A stretch of DNA of 64,000 nt from Chionoecetes opilio (lineage: Eukaryota > Arthropoda > Malacostraca > Decapoda > Majidae). The stretch lies in contig JACEEZ010013560.1 in NCBI GenBank assembly GCA_016584305.1, positions 90,899 to 154,898 on the forward strand. The letters are read 5' to 3'. How positions within the stretch are numbered: the first letter of the stretch is position 1; each line of letters starts with the position of its first letter. Positions 21,917 through 32,187 of the stretch are shown in pieces. Made by a program: the position numbers and the translations under genes. The notes under the pieces are model-generated. The model was not told the origin of the DNA. It saw only the letters and a program-made list of their open reading frames with translations, and made no database searches.

Positions 21917-22590
21917 CCTTATAGAGAATGTACTGGTAGTGTGATGTGAGGATGGGATGGGAGAAGGGAAGGAAGGGAAGGAAGGGAGAAACAAAAGAGC
22001 AAGCTGTGAAAGGTAGGAGTGTCTTAAGATCAATTGCCAAAGTGATGAAAGGGAGGAATGCATCTATGGAAGTTAAGAGGTACTTAAGGAATAGCAGCCT
22101 TTTGCCATCTTTAACTTGTAGATAAAAATAGTGACGCAGAACAAGGCACAGCAGTCAAAGTGCGTGCTGTGGAAATGAGTTACCTGAGAGAAGTTTGTGG
22201 AGTGATGAGGTGGGATGGTTTGAGCAATGACAGCAATGAAAGATGCATCATGGGAGTGTGAACTGATGGAGTGAAGTGTGGAGTAGTGGAATGGTTGAAA
22301 ATAGTTTCAGATAGTTTGGGTACATTAAGAATAAGGAGAAGAGTTTGTGAATAAAAGTGAAGTCAAGGGTTCTAAGAAGAAAAGGAAGACCACTTGGAAG
22401 GTGGAAGGATAAGGTAAAGGAATACATATATAAGGCCAGGGGAAGGGGGAGAGCTTGAACAGGCAAGGAGGGAGTGTTTGGATAGGGAGAGGTGGAGGAT
22501 TCTTTTAGCCATGGCCACTCCCTTGAGGGACGTTCCTGGTGAGTGTGAGGCGTTAGAGCTATAAAAAAAAAATAGACTAGATGAACTATT

Positions 22591-25074
22591 TGATTGCAAG
22601 CCCTATTAAAAGATATGCATGTCTTATGGACTCACTTCACACCTGCTATGGACCCTTCTTTTCCAGGATCAAGACACTTCAAAGGTCTATGTTGTCCCTT
22701 CTCCATACATGATAACTAAACATTCTAACATATGACTTGTATCTGATTCTGATCTAACCCATTTGTTCTCTTATCGTCATCACTAATGAGATGATATCAA
22801 AGAAAATTCTTGCTTTGCTTAGCCTCTGACTTCGTCCTTGAGGATTTCTTCAACTGGCAAAATTTGCCAATATGTTTCAGGTAATAGCTTTGTCTGTATC
22901 ATCTTGATCTCCTTCTCTTGAGGTTATATTGAACATATAACCCATTAAGCAGGACTGACACAGCTAAGCCACATGCCAATACATAATTAAACACTCATGC
23001 ACTATGCAGATACCAGGCATTAATTCAGTTTTAACAGGGCAATCACTGATGTGAAACAGGGTTGTTCTAGTTCCATCCAATGATTCTACTAAACCAATGA
23101 AGAATGTTCATTGAATTAAGCGTCCATTGTGGGCTAAATGACTTCAGGTCACCCGGGTTTCTCTGAATAATAGCTGGAGGATGTACCTCATAATAAAAAC
23201 ATGTCATGTTTATAACAACTTTGCTTTTCAAACTTATAGTATCTTCCTTTTTGAGTCATGTGCTTCTTTTTGTGATATCAGCTTTGTCCATTAAATGTTG
23301 TAAATCACTACAACTGATTGATTTGTATCATGCTTAAAGTATAAAGCAAACTAAAAAGAGATATACTAAACACGTAGTCACACGTCAATAGGCACAAACG
23401 GCAAGTAAAACAGTTCTTCAGGCATGATTAGCTCCACATCCCTTTGGTTATAGAGTAACACCCATCTACTTAGCAAACTTTGTCAATCACAAAACAGAGT
23501 ATTTCTTGAAATATTTGTAATCCTTTGTTAGCGAGGAAAAATTCTATTTGGTGAATTATCCATGTACAAGTGATACAAAAATACCATTGCCACCCACTAT
23601 GCAAGGACAAAACACTACTTTGCAATGCACAACCCATCTCCAAGATAATGCACATCAGTAGTATTCACAGTAGTAGTTAGTTACTTTGCTTGGCTCCATT
23701 CTCCCTGCTCCTCCATTGTTAGTGTCGTCCCTTCATCTGCTCAAGATAATGACATAACAATACCATGTCTGTGGTCTCCACTTGATTGAGATTTTGAAGA
23801 ATTTCTTAACAGAAACTGAGATTTTCCCCAAAGAAGAATATCAGTGAAAGTGATCATAGAGATGCAGCTCATGGACCACTGCACTAAGCATTTAGGCCCT
23901 GTTGTAAATGCCCATGAATCTCGATCAGATACATGTTTTCAGGACTACAAAGATAATTATTTTGACAAGCTTGCATAAAGTTCAAACAAATCACACAAAA
24001 AATTCAGATTCATATCACAAATATGCCATAGGTGTAGGAGTGGCATTATAACGAATAAGAAATATACATAGAGCAGTAATCATTCTCTCCATGAAATCAA
24101 CTTATAAAAACAGTTATCTTCAACACACATCCCATTTAACTGATATAATAGCATAACATGGTAAAAATATTTGGAGAAATACTTTCATGCACAAATTTTT
24201 ACCATATTCTTATTAAATTTATGCCAGAGCAGTGTGCAACAAGCTTTCCTGAATGTAAAAATGGGCATGCTTGACCAAGGCTACCTGCCGAGGGTCCAGG
24301 CCTGACCTAGCGGCCAGGTGGGGCTGTTTATCGTGTGTGTGGCAGAGCCGTGTTCAGCATAAAAATGCTGAATGGCAGAATTGTCCAAAGCTTTCACCAT
24401 GGTTTTTAAGAAACAAAAATCTTGTTACCACCATTGAATAGTTTACCGACTTCAGACATGCATGAAGGTAATATCTTCACTCAAATCTTTTATAAATGCC
24501 TCCTCAGAAATCACCTGATAGACAGGAGTAGAACAATAGTTTGTACACTTTATTTTATGTAATACACCTTTCTAGCAAGGCCGTGAGTATATCGACACCC
24601 TTAGATTTTTAAGTGAAAACCTGATATTCATCATAACACTCAGATTCAGCTTGTTTAGGCTGGGATAACATTAATTATTGGTCGCTAGAACCCCCATTTC
24701 CGCAAATCACATATCTGATCGAGATTCACGGGCATTTAAAACGCTTTAACGGGCCTTAACGCTTTAATAAGTGCAGTGGTCCATTGAGTCCCATGAACCA
24801 GAGTGCTTATTCCAAGTCTTAGATAGCTACCCTTTTCTTTACATGCTTCTTCTTCCCAGAAAATAAATATTGGGTGATTTTGAAAAAAGTGTGTCCAGTG
24901 GGCATTGATGTTGAAATAAAATTGGTAGGATTAAGTGATGTATCAAGCATATGCCCTCACTTTTCTTGATTCAATGGTTGATACCTGTTCCTAGTTTGCA
25001 GTGCAAGGTGTCGACCATACTCCCACAAAGTAGGCAATTGTAAGATAAAAGGTACCATACTCCCACAAGGTAGG
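22591..25074 (-). other. GRASP intron 3, no recognisable feature
   Basis: This is about 2.5 kb of AT-rich sequence. A small GC-richer patch at 24260-24360 was inspected and matches no element I know. The 40-base block containing AAAAGGTACCATACTCCCAC (about 25046-25074) recurs beyond the foldback element at about 26167-26195. Confidence 0.5.
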
Positions 25075-26159
25075 CAATGGGGAGTTTTCTAATAAGCTCA
25101 CGCTCAAGCCTGTTTCTCGCGCTCTCATATCCTCTGCCCTTTGAGCGTGAATGATCTATCATTTACCGTAAATTTCCTGTACTTTTTCGGGACATATCAG
25201 AATTACCCTTCAATACAACAACTGAAACAGTTCTTAATAAAAAATGTAGTTTATCATTTTGTTTTTCAGCACTTGAAGAAAATATTGGCAAAACATAGAA
25301 TACTTGAAAACTCAATTTCTTAAAATCGTCATTTCATGGAAACACTGCACGTTCAAGCTGAATGAAGCTTCAGGAAGTATGTACTTGTATGTAAGCTTTC
25401 ACCGAGTACCTGTTTTGGGTGTATATGTCTCTCTTACAACAAACATTTAACCAAGAAGTAATTTAAGTAATTGACAATAAGTAAAGACAATACATGGGTC
25501 TTGTTTACTTGTTGTCTTGAAAAAGAGCGGGCTGCAGAAACGCATGCATCCGCCGTTATCTGCCTCACCTGTGCCTTCCTGAGGAGACAGGTCAACTACC
25601 ACGCCTGTAATAGCATCATAGGACATCACCAGGGCTCATAGTGTTCCCCAAGGGATCCTCGCAGCCCTAAAACAAGAACAAAACAAGACTCTTCCCCCCA
25701 GCCGTGGATAAGAAGAAGTGACTGATATCAGATCCCGACATCGGGATGGTTTCTTCGGAGATGCTGAACGCCACACTATTTCTTGGTTAAATGTTCGTCG
25801 CAAAAGAGACAGACACATCCAAAACAGGTACTCGGCGAAAGCTTACATACAAGTACATACTTCCTGAAGCTTCATTCAGCTTGAACGTGCAGTGTTTCCA
25901 TGAAATGACAATTTTAAGAAATTGAGTTTTCAAGTATTCTATGTTTTGCCAATATTTTCTTCCAGTGCTGATAAACAAAATGATAAACTACATTTTTTAT
26001 TAAGAACTGTTTCAGTTGTTGTATTGAAGGGTAATTCTGATATGTCCCGAAAAAGTACAGGGAGTTTACGGTAAATGATAGATCATTCACGCTCAAAGGG
26101 CAGTGGATGTGAGATGCGCGAGAGACATCTGGCGGCTTAGCTTTGAAAACTCCCCATTG
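25075..26159. mobile_element. Foldback element with ~390 bp inverted arms
   Basis: The left arm (25075-25463) and right arm (about 25779-26159) are inverted copies with few mismatches. They start CAATGGGGAGTTTTC and end next to AACATTTAACCAAGAA at the loop. The unique centre is about 315 bp. The direct repeat AAAGGTACCATACTCCCACA flanks it. Long arms with a small centre resemble foldback-type or long-TIR elements. No transposase was found. Confidence 0.75.
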
Positions 26160-26565
26160 TAATATAAAAGGTACCATACTCCCACAAGGTAGGTAGGAAA
26201 ACATTCATTCTTCAGGAACACTTTCTTCTAAATATAATGTACTCACTTTATCTGGAAATAATGGATATGTGAAATAAAAAGATGAAGGGAAAGACAATAG
26301 TTTGATAAATGCGATGAAATGAGAGAGGTAAGAGAGTTGCAATATTTAAAAAAAAAGGGTGACAGACAGAAGATTAGTGTGTGTATAAACATAGTGCTTG
26401 GACAGATGCATGTGGTCACCTCTGAAAGGAGTTTCGATTTTTGGGGACCATAGGAAATTGGCCAGACCAAAATAAGTTTAAAGAACAGGAAAACCAACAG
26501 CTTTCATTACTAGTTATAACACAGAGCCACCACTGACTAACCCAAAAAACCTTCTTGCGTGCACG

Positions 26566-26569
26566 AGAG

Positions 26570-26608
<39 letters not shown>

Positions 26609-26625
26609 GGAGAGAGAGAGAGGGG

Positions 26626-26698
<73 letters not shown>

Positions 26699-26703
26699 AG
26701 GGG

Positions 26704-26774
<71 letters not shown>
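26566..26774. repeat. (GA)n microsatellite, ~210 bp
   Basis: Nearly pure GA with a few G-run interruptions. On the gene's strand it is a CT tract starting about 33 nt downstream of the GRASP exon 3 donor, so the intron opens almost directly into a pyrimidine run. Confidence 0.95.
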
Positions 26775-26780
<6 letters not shown>

Positions 26781-26806
26781 AGCAAATCTTGGGAAATCAA
26801 TCTTAC

Positions 26807-27010
26807 CAATATGTGCCAAACGTTCTCATTGGCACCTTCAAATGAGCAAAATCTAATGGAGACACCAAGCAGACCTTGTCCTCCCCACAGGTTGGATGGC
26901 ACGATGTTGATAGTGCGGATGGTTTGAGCCTTGCTGCTGTACACTGTCATTTTGAGCTCCTTTTCAATTGACCCTTTTAGGAGCTCTTTCAGGGTATCAT
27001 TATCCTGGTC
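26807..27010 (-). CDS. GORASP2: GRASP exon 3 (most of PDZ1)
   Basis: The acceptor is ATTATTTTCAG before 27010 and the donor GTAAGA follows 26807; both flanking introns are phase 0. The 204 bases encode residues 49-116. They begin [20 protein letters not shown] and contain [35 protein letters not shown] at the end. This is the core of the first PDZ-like domain, which mediates trans-dimerisation of GRASPs between cisternae. The [10 protein letters not shown] and RFCSF motifs are near-invariant in the family. Confidence 0.96.
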
Positions 27011-27076
27011 CTGAAAATAATGTTTGTTTTATTGTAGGACAACACTTTTATACATGATGCATCCTACTTGTCATTA

Positions 27077-27454
27077 CAGGTTGAAGTTCCCAAACTCGGC
27101 ATCCCAAGACTCGGCAACACCCAAAACTCAGCTATGGTTCCGGATTTTCCAAAACACGGCAGAACACCCAAAACCCGGCGTGTAGTTGCCGAGTCGGCCG
27201 CTAGGTGCCACCACACTAGGCCGCTTGGTTTCTCCCGCCGATTTGTTTGTTGTTATTGTTCAGTGGTGTTGTGACTGTAGAGTTGTGTACACTGTTATTT
27301 TGTGTACTTCTACAGGTCTGTTATTGGTATTATTTTTTCATGAGATTTTCATGCTTTTTTTCCCCTTAATATATCTACGTTCTAAAAGTCGGAAAATTCC
27401 ATTACTCGGCTCGGCGCTGGTCCCGAGGTTGCCGAGTTTGGGAACTTCAACCTG
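27077..27454. mobile_element. Tigger/pogo-type short element, TA duplication
   Basis: The ends CAGGTTGAAGTTCCCAAACT and AGTTTGGGAACTTCAACCTG are exact inverts, with TA at 27075-27076 and 27455-27456. Inside are repeated ACTCGGC/CCGAG units. It is only 66 bases upstream of GRASP exon 3 (in the upstream intron). Non-coding. Confidence 0.88.
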
Positions 27455-27456
27455 TA

Positions 27457-28267
27457 TAAGACCATTATTCTTGATATAATTTTTTTCTTCTTCATATCAA
27501 AGGCCTTTATTAAACAAAAAAAGCAGACTGCTTGCATATATTTGAAACTATTTCGAATGCCTAAACTATTAACTAACCACCAATCACAATAGGGCCTGAT
27601 ATAATAAATGTTTGTATAGTGCAATCTCCATCTTCATGTGTATGTGTATCACCTTGTTTACTTAATTGAGATATATAGGGCAAGGAGTTACATTCATAGG
27701 GACCTGTCTCCATGTCTCATTGGGTCAATTTTAACTTTAAACTCTTGAATATTCTCAGCTTCTACCATTTCATTGTCCAGGTTATTCCACACATCAACAC
27801 ATTTACTGTATATGGAAAATGTCCTTCTTAACATCCTTCAAGCATTTTTTTTTCTTCAGTTTCCTGCCATGTCCTCTCCCACCTCCTGCATCTAACATGC
27901 AGGTTACACATGTCAGGTCTTTCCCTTCCCATCAACGAACAAAAATGGGTATCAAATGTCCTCTTTTTCCCCTTATTATTTGTTATATCTTGATTCATAT
28001 AGACAAATGTAATTCTAACATACATGAGGAGTTTATATGTTACACCAACAATCTTATTGATATGTTTTTCTTAAAAGAATTTCCCTAAAGACATATATAT
28101 TGATGATCTGAGATATGACAAAAGTTCCCCTCATTTCTATCATTGAGCTAATGCAAACGTGCCAAGACTAGGATAAAAATAAGCAGGTCAGAGAATACGA
28201 AATATATTCTTCTTTCCTTAACTACCACATGAAAATGCCTGATAGGATTGCACTCATAAGCACTTAC
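27457..28267 (-). other. GRASP intron 2, right part, nothing recognised
   Basis: AT-rich; no exon, element end or domain seen. Confidence 0.6.
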
Positions 28268-28348
28268 TAGTCTTGTATTTCCAATAGAGATTACGAAGTC
28301 GAAAAATGCTTCAAGTCCAGCAAGCTGCCCAGGTGAATTTTCTTGCAC
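28268..28348 (-). CDS. GORASP2: GRASP exon 2 (start of PDZ1)
   Basis: The acceptor is ACTATTTCAG before 28348 and the donor GTAAGT follows 28268. The 81 bases give residues 22-48, reading VQENSPGQLAGLEAFFDFVI then SIGNTRL. The HVLR-VQENSP-AGL junction is diagnostic for GRASP. It is in frame with exon 1 (39983-40045) across an 11.6 kb intron and with exon 3. Confidence 0.96.
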
Positions 28349-29019
28349 CTGAAATAGTAGAAAAAAAAGTGCATTAATTTTTCTATTCCCGTCTTCCCAC
28401 AAAGTAATCAGATATACAATATTATTACTGATAGAAATCATGCAGCTTATATTATTATTATATTTGTGTGTGTGTGCAACCGTAACCATTTAACGACGGA
28501 ATGATAATGCTTCCTTATCAAATTTTTGCCATCACCTACCATAAAACAGTCAAATGGTCATAGCAATGACATCCACTGACCAAAACATGGGATGGTAGTT
28601 GCACTACACCTTACATCACTACATTTGACTCTCCCCATACTTTTTACATGGCTCCATATTAGGGTGTCCCTTATTTGGCAATTTTCTAATTTCAACCGGG
28701 ACGGGCAGTCATGTTGATCCATTTACTCTAAAAACGGCGTGCAAAATATTTTTTTTAAATATTTATATTTAGGGGTTGCGCAATGAGTCTAAAATCTGAC
28801 ATTTTTCACAATAATTTTACTACGGTTCTTGGTTTATTATAATAATACATGCTGACATTTTGGCTTGTATGCCACAGCTTTGAATCTAGGAAGCCCTTTC
28901 AAACATGTTTGTACTGGTTGTGTGATGAAAGTATCTCTCTGGCCACGCCCTCTCTATGTCACGTTTCGGACTGGATTTCGTCAATAAGTTAAAACATGTC
29001 AACCGGGCAGGAATAACTG
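28349..29019 (-). other. GRASP intron 1, left part, nothing recognised
   Basis: AT-rich with short ATT and TG runs; no feature identified before the GC-rich broken gene begins near 29020. Confidence 0.5.
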
Positions 29020-29821
29020 CTGGAGCTGTCGCTGATCGTCCTGGGCAGACAGTCGCTGCGCGGGGTCAGGATATTGCATCCTGGTGCCCTCCACCGTGCC
29101 CGCTGGATGGCGAAAATAATTTACGCCATCAAGATCTACCTGTTCCGCGATCCAGAGCAGTTCCGCCGCACTGCAGGAGAGACATCTGGAATTTGACGCC
29201 TCGTCGCTTTCACCGTCTCGACGTACGTGTCGTCTTGGTTCCGTGCGACATCCCCGACTGCGGGCCCGGCACGAGACCTCCAACTGCTCAAGATGTTGGT
29301 GTCCCACCTCGACAAAGCAGTGGACATGGCGACGGCAACGGTCTTCGGGTGCCATCTCTGGTACCTGAGCGAGAGAAGAGTTGCTCTTGCGTTCTTCGAC
29401 GATCACCTGGCCATTGAGACGAAGCGGGAGATGTTGAGAGCTCTGCAGGAGGAAGAGGGCTCCGACGACCCTCCTCGACGAGCAACGGTCGAGCTTACAT
29501 CCACTGATCTGGCAAAGAAAACTGTTGCAAGTTTCGTGACGTCTGTCACGCCGTCCTTCTTCGAGATCCTTGGGTTGGATGCGGGTCTTCTGGCAGTCGA
29601 CCCAACAGCGTGCCCCGACAATCCGTGATACACCGCCGCCGCCGCCTGCGTCAAGGAACTGCGCACTGTGAACGACTTCGCTGAGCGCGGTGTCGCCCTG
29701 ATGCAGGAAGGACTTCATCCTGGCCCTCACCAAGAACGAAGAGCAGAGGCAGTTCCTCCTCCAAGTCGTGGAGGAACACCGGAGGAAATACCCGACGCCC
29801 GAAAGTCCACAGGGACTGTGA
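29020..29821 (+). pseudogene. Broken copy of a dispersed arthropod protein family (HLWYLSE...AERGVAL)
   Basis: On the plus strand an intronless, GC-rich stretch encodes GVRILHPGALHRARWMAKII and YAIKIYLFRDPEQFRRT, then after a stop STYVSSWFRATSPTAGPARD. A longer run follows with FGCHLWYLSERRVALAFFDD, then after TGA (about 29626) TVNDFAERGVALMQ. A frameshift then leads to LTKNEEQRQFLLQVVEEHRR, ending at TGA 29819-29821. I recall this block order (GAxHxARWMAKxIYxLKI, HLWYLSE, NDxAERGVAL, QFLLQVVExHR) from multi-copy uncharacterised proteins of arthropods and cnidarians, but cannot name a function. At least two stops and a frameshift make this copy dead. It lies antisense in GRASP intron 1. Confidence 0.65.
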
Positions 29822-30850
29822 ACTAGGTGACAATGAGTGGGAGATGGGCGCCCATGAGACCCCCCCCTAATGGGGCTAGCACTCGAGAAGAGGGGGACCT
29901 AGAATCAACGCTGTGAAATGAAACGTGCTTACAACTACATTTATTACCTCAAATAATATAACATTCAAATCTGTTGGTGACAAATCATTTTGAAAATTAC
30001 CTATATCGGCACATAGAAAATATCCAATTCTTACAGAAAATAATAAACTTCAACCTCATTGCACGACCCCTAAATATTAATATTTCTAGACAGATCTCTA
30101 CATACGTTGTTCTTCGAGCAAATGGAACACTTCGACCGCCCGTCCAGGGTAAAATTCCAAAAAATCTAAATTCCCATCCTATAAGGGGCACCCTACTCCA
30201 TATACAAATAACAAATAATAAATAATAATAATATTACACTGCTTGGTAGAATATGCTTCATTTTAAACCCAACTGCAACAACAACATTCAAATATAATAT
30301 TTCCAAGTGTATGATGAACACACAAAAAAACAAAGGATGCTTTAGTCATGACTCCTCTCCATTATTTATGGTGATTGGCACCTATTATTGAGTGGTAACA
30401 TTCCTATTGCTGCTAAACATTTAGAATAAATTTTACCAAATCAAGAATGAGTGTGGTGTACACGAGGCTGGTCCCCTGGTTCTATTCAGGTGACTTTCTC
30501 TCTTTGGATGTCAACAAAATACCTCATAGCGCTCTCTCTCATTCCCTCTTTGACATTATTATCTTCCCAACCAACTCATCATTATAGAACATCCTACAAG
30601 ATTCATGATAAAATTGGTTAATATTCTGCAGGAGTTGGTAGGCTCTACAGGCCTTACAGCTTACTTTTTCTCTATTACTTTTGGCCGAGTGATATGTGCA
30701 GTAGTTATTCATTTGCAGAAACTAAAAATATAGGACCTATTTTTATATATTTATAGCTAGGTTAGGATAGGCTTAGGTTTGGTCAAGTAATGTTTAGGTT
30801 AGGTTTAGTTGTTTTTTTGTTATTTAGGTTAAATAAGCGAATCTATTGAT
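29822..30850 (-). other. GRASP intron 1, AT-rich, TTAGG-like patch
   Basis: AT-rich sequence with no element ends identified. About 30760-30830 holds a patch of GGTTAGG/TAGGTTTAG motifs similar to patches at 33905, 38860, 39205 and 48525. Confidence 0.5.
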
Positions 30851-31268
30851 GCGCGATAGCCCGGTGTAGCGTTCCCAGCAGTCTGTGTATTCCGTGCAGT
30901 CCACCTTTGTTTACCATCAAAAGCACACGCGAACTGCAAATGCACGGAGGCGAATGTTTATTTACAAAGACTTATTGATCAACAAAACCGGATTGCATTA
31001 AACACGGTACAGTGCTCGCATTTTGTCGCGTGCTCCTGAATGTCAGAAAAGTTATCTCAAGCAGGGGGGCATATTGTTTTATTCTTTCATAGGAAAAACA
31101 TTCATGAATCGAATAATGCACTTTGCTTTTGTAATAGTGAAGTGAAGGACCATTAAATGCAAATATTCGCCTCCGCACATGCGTAAATCACATTTTCTTT
31201 TGTTGGTAAACAAAAGTGGACTGCACGGAATACACAGACTGCTAGGAACACGACACCGGCTATTGCGG
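30851..31268. mobile_element. Short inverted-repeat element (~120 bp arms)
   Basis: The left arm (AGCAGTCTGTGTATTCCGTG CAGTCCAC..., 30851 onward) is the inverted copy of the right arm ending at about 31268. Both arms extend to the GCGGAGGCGAAT-type block near 30945 and 31160. I could not define a TSD. Non-coding, MITE-like. Confidence 0.65.
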
Positions 31269-31354
31269 CTCGTTGGTGCCGCCAACTCCTGCGGAATATT
31301 TACCAAAAAATCATGTAAATAATGATAATTATTTATTATCATTAATTATTAAAA

Positions 31355-31545
31355 CATTTATTTTAATTTTAATAATGATTGTTATAAATAATTAGTCCTA
31401 AGGTACTAAATTCGTTACATTTATTTTAATTTTAATAATGATTGTTATAAATAATTAGTCCTAAGGTACTAAATTAGTTACATTTATTTTAATTTTAATA
31501 ATGATTGTTATAAATAATTAGTCCTAAGGTACTAAATTCGTTTCA
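31355..31545. repeat. Three tandem copies of a 63-bp AT-rich unit
   Basis: The unit containing AATAATGATTGTTATAAATA and AGTCCTAAGGTACTAAATTC repeats at about 31355, 31418 and 31481 with one or two substitutions. Confidence 0.9.
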
Positions 31546-31565
31546 GAAAACTTAGAAATGACCTA

Positions 31566-32085
31566 CAGTCGGCGCAAAAAAACTTAGGACGCCAAAAAAC
31601 TTGGGGCGGTAAAACTGTTTTGACAATTTTGGTGGGAGCGATTGAATTTTTTTACTTTTTTTGTATATCTGGCAGTGTATTAGGGTTTCTGCTGTAGATT
31701 CCTCGCTGCTGCTCGCTCTGTATCTTCCAAGTCATCATAGGAAGAGGTTATTGTGTTTGGTTCTCCAACCTTCCTACACCCCCATTTGCCCCTCCATCTT
31801 CTACCGCCTTCTCCAGGTCTAATAAAGCATTATGCCGGGCAAATCTCTATCAATTGTGAAGAAGACACATATAGTAACCTTGTATCGAAGTGGGAAAACA
31901 ATTGGCCAGATAGCGAGGGAGATGTGCGTTTCCAAACATATCGTCTCGGTGTGGTGCAGGCGGGCGCAAGATGGTGAGTTAAGGACTGTTTTGGCGTGGA
32001 AGAAAGGGTCAGGGCGGCCAAGAAAAACTTCAAAGAAGACTGATCAACTGTTCAAAATGATTATTGACATCAACAAACCTTAGCT
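31566..32085 (+). mobile_element. Truncated Tc1/mariner-type transposon with HTH fragment
   Basis: The left end CAGTCGGCGCAAAAAAACTT follows TA at 31564-31565, as in Tc1-type elements. The plus-strand frame at 31832-32083 encodes 83 residues beginning MPGKSLSIVKKTHIVTLYRS, with GKTIGQIAREMCVSKHIVSV (helix-turn-helix) and the GSGRPRKTSKKTD segment, which carries the GRPR motif between the two DNA-binding subdomains. The frame stops where a (TA)n array begins. The second HTH, the DDE/D catalytic domain and the right terminal repeat are absent, so it is inactive. Confidence 0.8.
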
Positions 32086-32089
32086 GTAT

Positions 32090-32098
32090 ATGTATATA

Positions 32099-32162
<64 letters not shown>
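32090..32162. repeat. (TA)n microsatellite
   Basis: An almost pure TA array directly after the truncated Tc1-type element. Confidence 0.95.
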
Positions 32163-32163
<1 letters not shown>

Positions 32164-32187
32164 TAGCATATATCGGGTACTGTAATA

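Larger units (their letters stand above)
17110..22590 (+). mobile_element. RTE-type LINE, interrupted by two LINE insertions
   Basis: Three separated plus-strand segments belong to one reverse-transcriptase-coding element. Segment 1 (about 17110-17705) shows the AAGIDGITP block and a degraded RT. Segment 2 (18697-19062) shows RCVMSL, then GASLRMNKAGWSVVACMFAD(D), then INAGKSKVMTFER and, after a frameshift, VIDFSKPYR. Segment 3 (21926-22590) shows AVKGRSV, VMKGRNASMEVK, KVRAVEMSYLREVCGV, GRPLGRWKDKVKEYI and the LEQARRECLDRERW-like C-terminus. The breaks are filled by two minus-strand zinc-knuckle LINEs with TSDs. The element is dead through frameshifts and stops; its 5' end is missing. Confidence 0.88.

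Noticed and set aside
26537..26950. Ser/Leu- and Arg/Glu-repeat open frames over the GA array
   Set aside because: They are translations of (GA)n in several frames; only the GRASP exon at 26807-27010 is real.
28999..29733. 244-codon minus-strand open frame
   Set aside because: It is the antisense shadow of the plus-strand GC-rich broken gene, which has recognisable conserved blocks.
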